Shown piece after piece: positions 1-9,220 of a stretch of 64,000 nucleotides of DNA (position 1 is its first letter; the number at the start of each line of letters is the position of its first letter). The DNA is from Glaciecola sp965660815 (GTDB lineage Bacteria; Pseudomonadota; Gammaproteobacteria; Enterobacterales; Alteromonadaceae): the NCBI GenBank assembly GCA_965660815.1, contig CBFIBG010000052.1, forward strand, positions 124,001 to 188,000, written 5' to 3'. The translations under genes and the position numbers were made by a program. A model generated the notes under the pieces. That model searched no databases, had not been told where the DNA came from, and saw only the letters and a program-made list of their open reading frames with translations.

Positions 1-221
1 GATTTTTTAGACGTCGTAAATTTTGTCGTTTTTCTGCGGAAGGCGTAGTTCAAATTGATTATAAAGATACCGCTTTGTTGAAAAACTACATTACAGAAAG
101 TGGTAAAATAGTACCAAGCCGCATTACTGGCACAAGTGCTAAATATCAGCGTCAGTTGTCAACTGCTATAAAGCGAGCTCGCTTCTTAGCATTGCTTCCG
201 TACACCGATTCACACAAGTAA
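1..221 (+). CDS. rpsR: 30S ribosomal protein S18 (5' truncated by window edge)
   Basis: The reading frame is open from base 3 to the TAA at 219-221 and gives the C-terminal two thirds or more of S18, a small-subunit protein that binds 16S rRNA near the platform. The RRKFCRF start, the Y-K-D segment and the conserved ITGT-S-KYQRQL stretch followed by the basic IKRARFLALLPY helix identify it without ambiguity. The start lies before the window. rplI follows 27 bases downstream, the usual rpsF-(priB)-rpsR-rplI order, so the two are almost certainly one transcript ending at the terminator after rplI. Confidence 0.97.
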   Translation, partial: FFRRRKFCRFSAEGVVQIDYKDTALLKNYITESGKIVPSRITGTSAKYQRQLSTAIKRARFLALLPYTDSHK

Positions 222-248
222 GTTTGGCAATTTAACGAGGTAGCAAAG

Positions 249-701
249 ATGAACATCATCCTACTAGATAAAATCGCCAACTTAGGCGGATTAGGTGACA
301 AAGTCACTGTTAAGTCTGGTTACGCACGTAACTTTTTATTCCCTAAAGGAAAAGCAGTTCCAGCAACTAAGGCTAATGTAGAAAAATTTGAGCAGCGTAG
401 AGCAGAGCTTGAAGCTAAAATAGCAGAAGAACTTGCTAACGCAGAAGCGCGTGTAGAGAAATTAAATGCGCTTGAAAATGTCACCATCGCGGCACCCGCT
501 GGAGATGAAGGCAAATTGTTTGGGTCTGTTGGAACACGCGACATTGCTAATGCTATTACTGAAGCTGGCGTAGAAGTTACCAAAGCCGAAGTAAAACTTC
601 CAGAAGGCACGCTCAGAGAAACTGGCGAATATCAAATTGATATACAAGTTCACTCAGACGTTATGGCAACCGTTAAGCTATCTATCATCGCTGAAGCTTA
701 A
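249..701 (+). CDS. rplI: 50S ribosomal protein L9
   Basis: This is a 150-residue protein, the normal length for bacterial L9, which binds 23S rRNA and spans out from the L1 stalk base. The N-terminal RNA-binding domain carries the family signature (NLGGLGD-V-VK-GYARN-L-P, residues 11-33). A long charged linker helix (about 40-75) and the C-terminal domain follow. The ATG is preceded by AACGAGG about 9 bases upstream, a good ribosome binding site. It is co-transcribed with rpsR. In many relatives dnaB comes directly next; here dnaB lies more than 9 kb further on. Confidence 0.98.
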   Translation: MNIILLDKIANLGGLGDKVTVKSGYARNFLFPKGKAVPATKANVEKFEQRRAELEAKIAEELANAEARVEKLNALENVTIAAPAGDEGKLFGSVGTRDIANAITEAGVEVTKAEVKLPEGTLRETGEYQIDIQVHSDVMATVKLSIIAEA

Positions 702-726
702 TTTGGGGTACATATCTTATGTTAAA

Positions 727-755
727 AATACCGCCTGACTAGGCGGTATTTTTTT
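727..755 (+). terminator. Rho-independent terminator after rplI
   Basis: A perfect 10-bp stem (727-736 with 741-750, AATACCGCCT/AGGCGGTATT) closes a four-base GACT loop and runs into seven T residues at 749-755. It sits 25 bases after the rplI stop codon and should end the ribosomal protein operon. Confidence 0.93.
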
Positions 756-776
756 GTCTAACGAGATATTGACATT

Positions 777-1026
777 CTAATACTGAAAAAGTGCCTTCAC
801 CGAACTGCCACTTCTAAAGAACGCTGACCACGACAAACTCTTACCCTCTAGTCTTTTTAGAAACTCATTATCGAACATTAGTTTTTTCATTACCGATTTC
901 ATGAATTTGATGTGTTAAAGCGATGTCGCTATTTTCAATAGCGTCTCTTAGCTCAATCTGATATTTCCCGTCAAACATAAAATGCATATTCATCCGTACA
1001 ATCTCTTTTTCGGTGAGTATCAGCAT
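777..1026 (-). pseudogene. Possible small-gene remnant in the rplI-thiolase gap
   Basis: The roughly 365-base stretch between the rplI terminator and the thiolase gene holds no recognised gene. On the minus strand there are two short overlapping frames. One has 52 codons (1026 down to 868, ATG start, product beginning MLILTEKEIVRM); the other has 37 codons (890 down to 777, ATG start, product beginning MKKLMFDNEFLKR). They overlap in different frames, as a frameshifted small gene would. Neither has a convincing ribosome binding site and I recognise no family. They may be chance frames. Confidence 0.25.
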
Positions 1027-1122
1027 GATTCAGTAATATTTATAAATATTAAAAAGTATTCATCCGATTTTGATTGGATATATTTGTAACTGAAAACAAA
1101 GATAACTGAAGGTCTACTCATA

Positions 1123-2316
1123 ATGAAAGAAGCTGTGATCGTCTCTACCGCTCGAACCCCAATTGCTAAAGCGTATAAAGGGGCTTTTAATAATACTAAA
1201 TCTCCTACTCTTACTGCCCATGCCATCAAACACGCCGTTAAAAGAGCTAACTTAGAAGGTTACGAAAATGAAATCGATGACGTCATTATTGGCTCTGTGT
1301 TAAACGCAGGAAGCGCCGCGGGCAATATAGCGAGGCTCTCGAGTCTAGCGGCTGGTTTACCTTATTCAGTTTCTGGTCAAACCATTGACCGACAGTGTTC
1401 ATCTGGTGTCATGGCCATTGCTACTGCAGCAAAACAAATTATCGTAGACAAAATGCAAGTGATAGTCGCCGGTGGGCAAGAAAATATTTCTGAAATTCAG
1501 CAACCCTACTTCGAATGGGCGAGTAAGTGTAATGATGATAATGTATTAGCAAATGCTGAGCATGCTTATATGCCAATGTTGCATACAGCGGAATACGTCA
1601 TTAAAAAATATGGTATATCGCGCCAAGCACAAGATGAGTATGCGTTATTATCACAGCAAAGAACTGCACACGCTCAAGAGCAAGGTTATTTTGACCATGA
1701 AATAGTCCCAATCACGGTAACGAAGGGTGTGTTTAATAAAGAAGATAAGAGCATTAGTTATCAAGAGGTAACTCTTGAACGCGATGAAGGAAATAGGCCG
1801 TCAACTACATTAGAAAGCCTAAAAAGCCTAAACCCTGTGCTTGAAAACGGACGAGTAACTGCAGGCAATGCTAGCCAACTATCTGATGGCGCAAGTGCAT
1901 GCGTAGTAATGGATCGCGGTTTTGCAGAGAAGCGCAACTTAGAGGTTTTAGGTACATACAGAGGAATGGCTGTCGCAGGAAATGAACCTGAAGAAATGGG
2001 GATAGGTCCTATTTATGCTATTCCCAAGTTGTTAAAGATACATGGGTTATCAATCAACGACATTGGGCTGTGGGAGCTAAATGAGGCGTTTGCCTGTCAA
2101 GCCCTTTATTGCAGAGACAAATTAGGCATTGACCCTGACACATATAACGTAAATGGTGGAGCGATTTCCATCGGGCATCCATATGGCATGACTGGGGCAA
2201 GAACGGTAGGTCATGCATTGTTGGAAGGTAAACGCAGAAATGTCAAATATGTTGTTGCAACAATGTGCGTTGGCGGCGGTATGGGAGCGGCTGCGCTATT
2301 TGAGATAAATCGCTAG
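1123..2316 (+). CDS. Acetyl-CoA C-acyltransferase (thiolase, FadA/AtoB type)
   Basis: A thiolase of 397 residues, the normal family length, catalysing acyl-CoA + acetyl-CoA to 3-ketoacyl-CoA + CoA or the reverse. The nucleophilic cysteine is Cys92 in DRQCSSG. The NEAFA motif, the G-A-SIGHP histidine motif and the C-terminal CVGGGMGAA motif with the second catalytic cysteine are all intact. It starts at ATG with GAAGGT upstream. It stands alone, with no fadB or other beta-oxidation partner beside it, so whether it degrades fatty acids or makes acetoacetyl-CoA cannot be told. A hairpin follows the stop. Confidence 0.93.
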   Translation: MKEAVIVSTARTPIAKAYKGAFNNTKSPTLTAHAIKHAVKRANLEGYENEIDDVIIGSVLNAGSAAGNIARLSSLAAGLPYSVSGQTIDRQCSSGVMAIATAAKQIIVDKMQVIVAGGQENISEIQQPYFEWASKCNDDNVLANAEHAYMPMLHTAEYVIKKYGISRQAQDEYALLSQQRTAHAQEQGYFDHEIVPITVTKGVFNKEDKSISYQEVTLERDEGNRPSTTLESLKSLNPVLENGRVTAGNASQLSDGASACVVMDRGFAEKRNLEVLGTYRGMAVAGNEPEEMGIGPIYAIPKLLKIHGLSINDIGLWELNEAFACQALYCRDKLGIDPDTYNVNGGAISIGHPYGMTGARTVGHALLEGKRRNVKYVVATMCVGGGMGAAALFEINR

Positions 2317-2346
2317 TTCAATATTTAAGTTTGATAGTCACATTTT

Positions 2347-2386
2347 GGGGCTAATCGGTAATTAAGTTCTGATTAGTCCCTTGTTT
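2347..2386 (+). terminator. Probable terminator after the thiolase gene
   Basis: GGGGCTAATC at 2347-2356 pairs with GATTAGTCCC at 2371-2380 (10 bp, one G-T pair, 14-base loop), then TTGTTTC. The T-tract is interrupted, so it may be a weak terminator. The rest of the gap to 2668 is AT-rich and shows nothing else I can support. Confidence 0.55.
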
Positions 2387-2668
2387 CAAATAAACTGGAT
2401 ATAAAATTAGATTAAGGTTATTGGTAAAGCTGGCATGTGTCAGTAAGTCTCACACTTTTTTGAATATTGAAATTAACAATACAGTGGAGGAGTTATTGAA
2501 TTTGCGCTTAAAAAATAGGCAATAATCATTTTTTTTGCAGCTTTTTTGTATTATCAGTAACTTTTGTTAAATTATCCTTGTAATTCATCTGATTAATCGC
2601 ATTATGTAGTAGCATTTCAAGATTCTTAATATTCAATGGGCCGTAACATTTTATGATAATGCTAGAGT

Positions 2669-4270
2669 TTGTACATGTTTCGTAATCAAGGTCCAGATAC
2701 AGACAATTCTAAAAACGTGTTTCAGGATGATCTTGATAGCCATTCAAATCTCATAGAGTCATGCCAGGCAGAAATTGTAAATAAACTAAACATACTCTCA
2801 TTAGCTGTTGGAGATTCGTATTGTTTTGTGTATTACCTTCCCAACCGGGTTTACATCGACTATCCGGACGATTATGACGATGACAAAAGTCAAATAAATG
2901 TAGAACGCCTAGCCGAGTTTTTATCTTCTAAATCAACAAAAATGCAAACTGTACATGCTGATGAACATCTTGGTATAAGCCCTGGCTACAGTTGCTTATG
3001 CAAAAAAACTTGCTTTGAAGCAAAGTTTGTAGCTGTTGTGGGCTTGCTATTCCCATTGAAACGCCCATCGAAGCGAAACGCAAATTTATTGGTCGCCAAT
3101 AAGCTTGAGACTCAACAAAATAAAATAATTAAACTCGTATTCGAAGATATCGATAATTTTATACAAGGGAAACAATTGCTAATTGCACAGAGTATCATTC
3201 ACTCTCAGCATATCCAGTTGTCATCGTTGAATCAGGATTTTATTGCCATAAAGGATGAAAATCATAGATTAATATATGCTAATCCGGCGTACTTAAATAG
3301 CTTCCCCGCCAATGAGCGCTCATCCTTGTTGGGCAAAAGTAATGACTATCTTTTTGATAAAAAAAGTCAGAAATTTATTTTAGAGTCTGATTTGTTTGCG
3401 CTTAGGAACTCAATTTACATTGGCACTCAAAATTTAACTTTAGCCAACGGTGAAGACAAAGTTCTTCAAACAACAAAGAAAAGCTTTGTTGGAGTAGATA
3501 ATAAAAAATATATCATGTGTGTGTGCAGGGACGTGACTGAAAAAGAAGCATTGATCAATAACCTGAAACGTTCTAATGCTGATTTAGACAATTTTGCTTA
3601 TGTTGCTTCACACGATTTAAAAGCGCCGTTAAATGCAATTAAACGACTAGTTTCTTGGGTGTCAGAAGATTGCGCTACGATCTTGCCAAAAGAAAGCCGA
3701 GAAGATTTGCAAATAGTATTAAGCAGGGCGAATCGAATGGAGCAACTTTTAAACGACCTCTTAAGTTATTCTCGAATTGGGAGAGATTATCAAGAGGCAA
3801 CTGAGATAAATCTAAAGAAATTTGTTATTGAGTTGCTTTCACTCATCGATTTGCCTATGGGATTCGTGTTGAAATGCGATGATGTTAAAATTAATGTCCC
3901 TGTTGTTCCTTTTAAAGTAGTCATGCTTAATTTGGTATCTAACGCAATAAAGCACCACGACTCAGGAAACGCAAAGATAGAGATTAAAGCAAGATCAAAT
4001 GCCAAAGGATGCACGATCACTGTAATGGATAATGGGCCAGGCATTGATGAAAAAAACAGAGAGCGCGTATTTAAATTGTTTGAAACGCTTAAATCCAGAG
4101 ACGAGATTGAAAGCAGTGGTATTGGATTAAGCGTAGTTAAAAAAATTATCGAATTTTATGGTGGCTCTATTAATGTAGAAGCAAACCTTCCCAGAGGGGC
4201 GAAATTTGTATTCAAATGGCCGCAAAAAAATATGGTTAGAAGCGTATTAAATAGCCTAAATCAAAAGTAA
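2669..4270 (+). CDS. Sensor histidine kinase, GAF-like and PAS domains
   Basis: No membrane segment is visible, so this is a cytoplasmic sensor kinase. Residues about 25-170 look GAF-like and contain three cysteines close together (YSCLCKKTCF, about 107-116). A PAS domain spans about 185-290. HisKA follows with phospho-acceptor His315 in the A-SHDLKAPL motif. The HATPase domain has the N-box (NLVSNAIKHH), DNGPGID and the G-IGLSVVKKI box. TTG at 2669 and ATG at 2675 are both possible starts. The downstream REC-GGDEF-EAL gene starts 32 bases after the stop and is the natural phosphotransfer partner. The ligand is unknown. Confidence 0.88.
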   Translation: MYMFRNQGPDTDNSKNVFQDDLDSHSNLIESCQAEIVNKLNILSLAVGDSYCFVYYLPNRVYIDYPDDYDDDKSQINVERLAEFLSSKSTKMQTVHADEHLGISPGYSCLCKKTCFEAKFVAVVGLLFPLKRPSKRNANLLVANKLETQQNKIIKLVFEDIDNFIQGKQLLIAQSIIHSQHIQLSSLNQDFIAIKDENHRLIYANPAYLNSFPANERSSLLGKSNDYLFDKKSQKFILESDLFALRNSIYIGTQNLTLANGEDKVLQTTKKSFVGVDNKKYIMCVCRDVTEKEALINNLKRSNADLDNFAYVASHDLKAPLNAIKRLVSWVSEDCATILPKESREDLQIVLSRANRMEQLLNDLLSYSRIGRDYQEATEINLKKFVIELLSLIDLPMGFVLKCDDVKINVPVVPFKVVMLNLVSNAIKHHDSGNAKIEIKARSNAKGCTITVMDNGPGIDEKNRERVFKLFETLKSRDEIESSGIGLSVVKKIIEFYGGSINVEANLPRGAKFVFKWPQKNMVRSVLNSLNQK

Positions 4271-4302
4271 ACTATAAAAATAATAATAGATGAGTTTCGT
4301 AA

Positions 4303-6015
4303 ATGGAAATGAAAAGACGATTGCATGTGTTGCTGGTGGATGACGATTTAGCAGATCGTAGAATAATTCGAAGGACACTTGCAGAGGGCGCTACTGATGT
4401 AAAAGTGGTTGAAGCTGTCTCTGTTGAAACAGGGTTAGGTATACTCCAAGTTCAAAGCTTTGATGTTATATTACTGGACTATAAGCTACCAGGTGCCGAT
4501 GGCCTTGAAATGGTGCAAGAACTTCGCTCAAGAAAGGATCTTGGCAGCGTTGCGATCATTATGATGAGTGCATCTGAAAATGAAGCGCTTGCCGTAAAAT
4601 GCATTGAGTGTGGTGCCCAAGATTTTATTCTAAAATCAGATATACAAAGACTTAACTTACACAGAGCTATTGTCCATGCTCACAAGCGATTTGAACTCGA
4701 ACATAAACTTCACCAAAATTATCTCAATGTAAAACATCTTGCTGAGAAAGATCCCCTCACTGGTTTATCTAATCGACATCACTTTAATCAAATGATGAAC
4801 ATAATCATTGATCCACAGAGGCACTCTAAAGTTGATGTGGCACTTTTACTTATGGACTTAGATAACTTTAAATACATCAACGATACCTTAGGTCATGATG
4901 CGGGCGACCGATTACTGATTGAGTTTTCCACTAGAGTCAAAAAGCTTTTACGGCGTCACGAAAGTTTTGCTCGCCTTGGGGGCGATGAGTTTGCCATCAT
5001 TTTAAATGGAATAAAGTCTACCCAGCATTTACGACTTGTTACAAAACGAATATACGATTCATTAAAAGAACCTATTATCCTCAATTCTTCAGAAGTGCTT
5101 TGCAAGGTAAGCATTGGAGCCTCCATTTATCCTATGCAAGCAAGCGATAAAGAGACATTGATAAAATATTCTGATATCGCCATGTATCAAGCAAAAGCAG
5201 ATGGTAAAGACAAAATGAGGCTCTACGACAAAGCGATGAGCGAAAAACACCAGCGTTTATTTGATATTCAAACTGGATTAAAAAGGCACATTCAAAATCG
5301 AACGTTTAACATGCAATTTCAGCCAGTATACGATTTGAATTTAGATAAAAAAGTGGGATATGAAGCGCTAGTAAGATGGCCTTCGAATGAACAACAGTAC
5401 GTTCCAGATGAATTTATACCTATTGCAGAGAAAAACGCTGATATACATGCTATTGGCGAATGGGTTATAGATAGGGCAATAAGCCAAGTGGCTCACTGGC
5501 AAAAGACCTATGCGAATAATAATTTCATAGCAATAAATATTTCTCCGGTACAACTGCAGTCCACAGCAGTTACTGATTATATTATACAGCGTTCAGAAGC
5601 ATATTCTGTTGATCCCAGCAAAATAGTATTAGAAATTACTGAGACTGCTTTTTTTGAAAAACAAACGGTCATTAAAAAGTCATTACAGGCGCTTTCTGAA
5701 TATGGTTTTGTCATATCCCTAGACGATTTCGGTGTTGGCTACTCTTCTATTTCACATCTGATAGAGTATCCAATTACCGTAGTAAAGCTAGATAAGTCCC
5801 TATTTACCAATCAACAAAGTGAAATAAAGCGAAAAGCTGTGTTTGAAGCATTGGCTCAAATGCTTAAACGTTTAAATATGACTGTGGTTGCAGAGGGCAT
5901 AGAAACGCAGGAACATCTTGATTTGTGCAAGTCGTTAAATATTGACCATGGCCAAGGTTTCTACTTAGGTCGACCAATGCATGCGACTGACGTAGAAACC
6001 CAAATGGTTGTTTAA
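4303..6015 (+). CDS. Response regulator with GGDEF and EAL domains
   Basis: A 570-residue c-di-GMP enzyme. The receiver domain (about 7-125) has the acidic pocket Asp13-15, phospho-acceptor Asp59 (LLDYKLP) and Lys111. The GGDEF domain (about 145-310) has an intact GGDEF at 226-230, while the inhibitory RxxD site reads RRHE and is probably not functional. The EAL domain (about 325-565) keeps EAL (354-356), the N-I-P segment, ExTE, DDFGVGYSS, K-D and AEGIET, so both synthase and phosphodiesterase activities look possible. It lies 32 bases behind the histidine kinase gene, likely one operon. Its last four bases overlap the convergent MOSC gene. Confidence 0.94.
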   Translation: MEMKRRLHVLLVDDDLADRRIIRRTLAEGATDVKVVEAVSVETGLGILQVQSFDVILLDYKLPGADGLEMVQELRSRKDLGSVAIIMMSASENEALAVKCIECGAQDFILKSDIQRLNLHRAIVHAHKRFELEHKLHQNYLNVKHLAEKDPLTGLSNRHHFNQMMNIIIDPQRHSKVDVALLLMDLDNFKYINDTLGHDAGDRLLIEFSTRVKKLLRRHESFARLGGDEFAIILNGIKSTQHLRLVTKRIYDSLKEPIILNSSEVLCKVSIGASIYPMQASDKETLIKYSDIAMYQAKADGKDKMRLYDKAMSEKHQRLFDIQTGLKRHIQNRTFNMQFQPVYDLNLDKKVGYEALVRWPSNEQQYVPDEFIPIAEKNADIHAIGEWVIDRAISQVAHWQKTYANNNFIAINISPVQLQSTAVTDYIIQRSEAYSVDPSKIVLEITETAFFEKQTVIKKSLQALSEYGFVISLDDFGVGYSSISHLIEYPITVVKLDKSLFTNQQSEIKRKAVFEALAQMLKRLNMTVVAEGIETQEHLDLCKSLNIDHGQGFYLGRPMHATDVETQMVV

Positions 6016-6695
6016 ATAAATAATCGCTTTATATTTTTCATGCTTCGACTTAAATGTCCTTTCCACTCGGGCGATAAAGCGTCTTGCTGCAACGCATGAT
6101 CGGCTATCTCTAGTGCTTTTTCAGGATGCTCTATTTTTTCTTTTAAGTGTCTTATTTGCCATATTTGTTTAACCGAGACGGGACTATCCAGCCTATGGAC
6201 TAATTCGACATTGTCACCTAGGTGTGCTCTGCCTTCTTGAACCACACTGTAGTACCACCCTGTAATCCCTCGTGATGCGATAAACTGGTCAATTTTGGGC
6301 TTACCATACCTTTCATTTATTCTGGAGCAGGGCGCTCTAGGCGAAACGACTTTAAGTACCGCGCCTCCGATTTTGTATTCATCGCCAATAAATACATTGG
6401 CTTCATTCATATTTGGCGCAGATATATTTTCCCCAATGGATCCTGCAACGAATTTACCGGCTATTTCAGGAAAATTTTCTTGTAATAGTTTATAGCTATT
6501 TTGGCCGTATTGGTGAACTGCCATAAAAGTCCCACCGTGGAGCTTTTTATTTCCCTGTTCGTCTTCAAATGCGCCTAATTTAGCAATATTAAGGAGGTTG
6601 TAGGGCTTTTTTTCTATACTACTAAGGGTTCTGCGTTTACCGTAAGGTTGAGGCTTTCCAGCAAATAACCCTTCAATTAAAGATATATCTGGCAT
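6012..6695 (-). CDS. MOSC domain protein, YiiM family
   Basis: 227 residues with the MOSC fold in the N-terminal two thirds and the YiiM-type three-helix tail at the C-terminus. The conserved cysteine that binds sulfur or molybdenum cofactor is Cys123 in SPRAPCSRINERYGKP. The GGTFMAVHQY and G-IGENIS motifs are also typical. E. coli YiiM reduces N-hydroxylated purine analogues with molybdenum cofactor, and this protein probably does the same. It is convergent with the GGDEF-EAL gene (4-base overlap) and divergent from the ECF sigma gene. Confidence 0.9.
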   Translation of the reverse strand: MPDISLIEGLFAGKPQPYGKRRTLSSIEKKPYNLLNIAKLGAFEDEQGNKKLHGGTFMAVHQYGQNSYKLLQENFPEIAGKFVAGSIGENISAPNMNEANVFIGDEYKIGGAVLKVVSPRAPCSRINERYGKPKIDQFIASRGITGWYYSVVQEGRAHLGDNVELVHRLDSPVSVKQIWQIRHLKEKIEHPEKALEIADHALQQDALSPEWKGHLSRSMKNIKRLFI

Positions 6696-6890
6696 ATGAA
6701 TAAACTCTGGGTAAAAGGCTATGAATTAAAGTGGCTTTAATCCTTAACACTCTATGTTAGTTATTAAGATTAATTACACACAATATGAGAAATTATCTTA
6801 CCAAAAGACTAGCAGATTATATTACTTTTTAAACCTTTTAGAATTTTGAAGCGACTAATCTAATGAAGCAAACAATGATAATAAAAACGA

Positions 6891-7475
6891 ATGGAAACAG
6901 GTGTGAAATTAGTAGAAAGCATATCCAGTTTGACAAGTGAAGCGGATGCTTTAAGTCAGGATGAGCACGAACGCTTGATAGCGAGCGCTCAGTCGGGTGA
7001 TACAAAAGCATTTCGACAGTTGTATGACATTTATTTACCTAATGTTTATGGTATTTGCTATCGCTTATGTGCAGATAAATCTCAAGCTGAGGATGCTACT
7101 CAAGAAGTTTTCATTCAGCTCTGGCATAAAATTCACAATTATAACGGAAGGGCAAAATTTTCAACGTGGTTACATCGGGTGACTTCAAATATCACTATTT
7201 CATATATCAGAAAGCAAAAAGGATGGTGGCAAAAGATGTTTAACATTGAAGATACACCACATTTTGAACAGGAAGCAGAGTCATCGATGTACGATACAGA
7301 TTTAGAAAAATGGATAAGTAGATTGCCAGAAAGAGCAAGGTTGGTATTCGTGCTTCATGCGATAGAAGGATATCGGCATGAGCAAATTGCCGACATGCTA
7401 AATATGGCCATAGGCACAAGTAAGGCTCAATTCCATAGAGCGAAACAACTAATTGAGGAGTGGATGGATGAGTAA
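6891..7475 (+). CDS. ECF-type RNA polymerase sigma factor
   Basis: A 194-residue sigma-70 family member with only regions 2 and 4. Region 2 (about 42-108) includes the -10 binding helix AEDATQEVFIQLW and the FSTWLHRVTSNI-YIRKQ segment. Region 4 (about 140-190) has LPERARLVFVLHAIEGYRHEQIADML followed by a GTSKAQFHRAK recognition helix. The stop codon overlaps the start of the next gene in ATGAGTAA. That coupling points to a cognate anti-sigma factor. The 195-base region shared with the MOSC gene should hold its promoter, possibly self-activated. Confidence 0.93.
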   Translation: METGVKLVESISSLTSEADALSQDEHERLIASAQSGDTKAFRQLYDIYLPNVYGICYRLCADKSQAEDATQEVFIQLWHKIHNYNGRAKFSTWLHRVTSNITISYIRKQKGWWQKMFNIEDTPHFEQEAESSMYDTDLEKWISRLPERARLVFVLHAIEGYRHEQIADMLNMAIGTSKAQFHRAKQLIEEWMDE

Positions 7476-7965
7476 AAAGTTAAAGCCATCTATCGAGCAG
7501 CTAATTCAAGAAATGCCAAAGCATAAATTGCCCCAGCGTGACCTCTGGGCTGGCATAGAGCACGAAATCAACTCGCAGCATCTGGGTGTAGATGAACCTA
7601 GGGACAAACGTTCCGTTCAACAAAATGTACTTGCCATTGCTGCTAGCGTTACGGTCATAGCAGTGATCGGATATATGAGCATCAATAGTTTTATTCAAGT
7701 AAACAGCCAAAACATTGTTGCTCAGATAAGTGAGCAGCATTTGGAGCAGAAGCAGAATTTACTCGCAAGTTTCGAAGGGCAGGTGGCTAATACTGATAAC
7801 TGGCTACAGCAACTTGATGAGTTAGACAAAGCGGCAGAAGCTATTCGCAGCGCATTAGATAATGAGCCCAACAATGCCGCTTTATTGAAAATGTTGAAAC
7901 AAGTACACCAACAACAAATAGTGCTAATAGAGCGGGTACATTCGCCAAAATGGCAACAGATTTAA
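7468..7965 (+). CDS. Probable membrane-bound anti-sigma factor
   Basis: 165 residues if translation begins at ATG 7468, which overlaps the end of the sigma gene; an upstream TTG at 7453 is in frame but less likely. The N-terminal cytoplasmic part (1-50) is short and polar. One membrane segment follows (about residues 52-72, VLAIAASVTVIAVIGYMSI), then a periplasmic Gln-rich helical tail with a possible coiled coil. No zinc-binding HxxxCxxC motif is seen, so it is not a ZAS-type anti-sigma. The call rests on gene position, topology and translational coupling, not on a recognised domain. Confidence 0.7.
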   Translation: MSKKLKPSIEQLIQEMPKHKLPQRDLWAGIEHEINSQHLGVDEPRDKRSVQQNVLAIAASVTVIAVIGYMSINSFIQVNSQNIVAQISEQHLEQKQNLLASFEGQVANTDNWLQQLDELDKAAEAIRSALDNEPNNAALLKMLKQVHQQQIVLIERVHSPKWQQI

Positions 7966-7980
7966 ATGAGGTAAAAATCA

Positions 7981-8970
7981 ATGTTAAATAAAAGTTCGCA
8001 CAAGACCACTAAAAGTATTTTTTTCAGCGTAATAATGGGGTTTATCTCATCCAACGTATTCGCACTAGAAAATATAGACCGCACTCTTACCGTCGATGTC
8101 GATAGCTTAATAGAGATAGAACATATGGATGGAGATGCTAAGATTCTTGGATGGGATAAAGATCAAGTTCGAGTTGTAGGTAAATTAGGAGAGAGAACAG
8201 ACGAGTTCCGATTTGAACGAAAGGGAAAAACGGTTGTAATCGAAGTTGAAGTTAAGAAAATGGATAAAGGTTGGAGCTGGAATTCAAGTGAATTACAAGA
8301 CGACCTTACCATTTATGTTCCTTATACAAGCAGAGTTAATTATCGTTCAATTAACGCAGATTTAATTATTAAGCAGATTTACGGTTCGACAGATGTTGAT
8401 ATGATAAACGGTGAACTTGAAGCAACAGAGCTAAAAGGTTCAGTCCGATTAAAAACGGTAAATGGCGAAATTTATGCCAAACAGATGGAAGGCGAGATCG
8501 TTCTAGATTCAGTTAATGGTGAAATTGAGGTAGAGCAATTATCAGGGGGTGAAATATACATCAACACAGTCAATGGTGATATTGAGGGAGCATCAAATGC
8601 TCAAGAAGTAAAAGCAACAACTGTCAATGGAGAAATAGAACTCAAGCTCTCAAGTGTTAAAGACTTAAATACCAGCACAGTTAATGGAGAGATAGAGATA
8701 ATACTCAACCTTGCTGATGGTGGCACTGTCAAAGCAAGTTCGGTGAGCGGAAGTGTTGAATTGGCTTTTCAAAAAGACGTTGAAGCAAGGTTTTCCATTG
8801 AAGCTCATGCTGGCGGAAAAATTTATAACGAATTGACATCGGACACTCCAAAAAAAGCCAAGTATGGACCAAGAAGATGGCTGGAATTTTCTACTGTAAG
8901 TCCAAATGCATGGGTAGATATATCTACGGTAAGTGGAAAAATAAAAATCTCCTCCGAAGAAAATAGATAG
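7981..8970 (+). CDS. DUF4097 family beta-helix-like secreted protein
   Basis: 329 residues with an N-terminal signal segment (hydrophobic about 13-28, SNVFA before the mature part). The middle is a ladder of short beta repeats. The motif V-N-G-E/D-I/L recurs about six times every 15-20 residues between roughly 141 and 235 (INGELE, VNGEIY, VNGEIE, VNGDIE, VNGEIE, VNGEIE), and 'STVSGKIKIS' closes the chain. This is the DUF4097 pattern of a parallel beta solenoid. It starts 15 bases after the anti-sigma gene with GAGG upstream, so the three genes form one operon. Such trios are common in Alteromonadales; the substrate is unknown. Confidence 0.85.
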   Translation: MLNKSSHKTTKSIFFSVIMGFISSNVFALENIDRTLTVDVDSLIEIEHMDGDAKILGWDKDQVRVVGKLGERTDEFRFERKGKTVVIEVEVKKMDKGWSWNSSELQDDLTIYVPYTSRVNYRSINADLIIKQIYGSTDVDMINGELEATELKGSVRLKTVNGEIYAKQMEGEIVLDSVNGEIEVEQLSGGEIYINTVNGDIEGASNAQEVKATTVNGEIELKLSSVKDLNTSTVNGEIEIILNLADGGTVKASSVSGSVELAFQKDVEARFSIEAHAGGKIYNELTSDTPKKAKYGPRRWLEFSTVSPNAWVDISTVSGKIKISSEENR

Positions 8971-9220
8971 AAGGTTAAATTGTAAATTTTGTATATTTTG
9001 TAAATGGGGAAGTATTTTTTTACATTTACGTACTCAGGTACAGTAATTATGAAACACTTTCATTGATATCATAAAGATTCGAGATGCAAATGAGCTTGGT
9101 TGATGTTTTTAATAGAGACGATGTCATAACAATGGAATGTTTGTGTTAGTAAGATTATTTTTCACGATGAACCACTAAAACTTACCCCGAGGGTAGAAAC
9201 AAATAATAGGATATACAGCT

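Noticed and set aside
9000..9029. Inverted repeat GTAAATG...CATTTAC after the DUF4097 gene
   Set aside because: Short, AT-rich, and no T-run next to the stem, so I do not call it a terminator.
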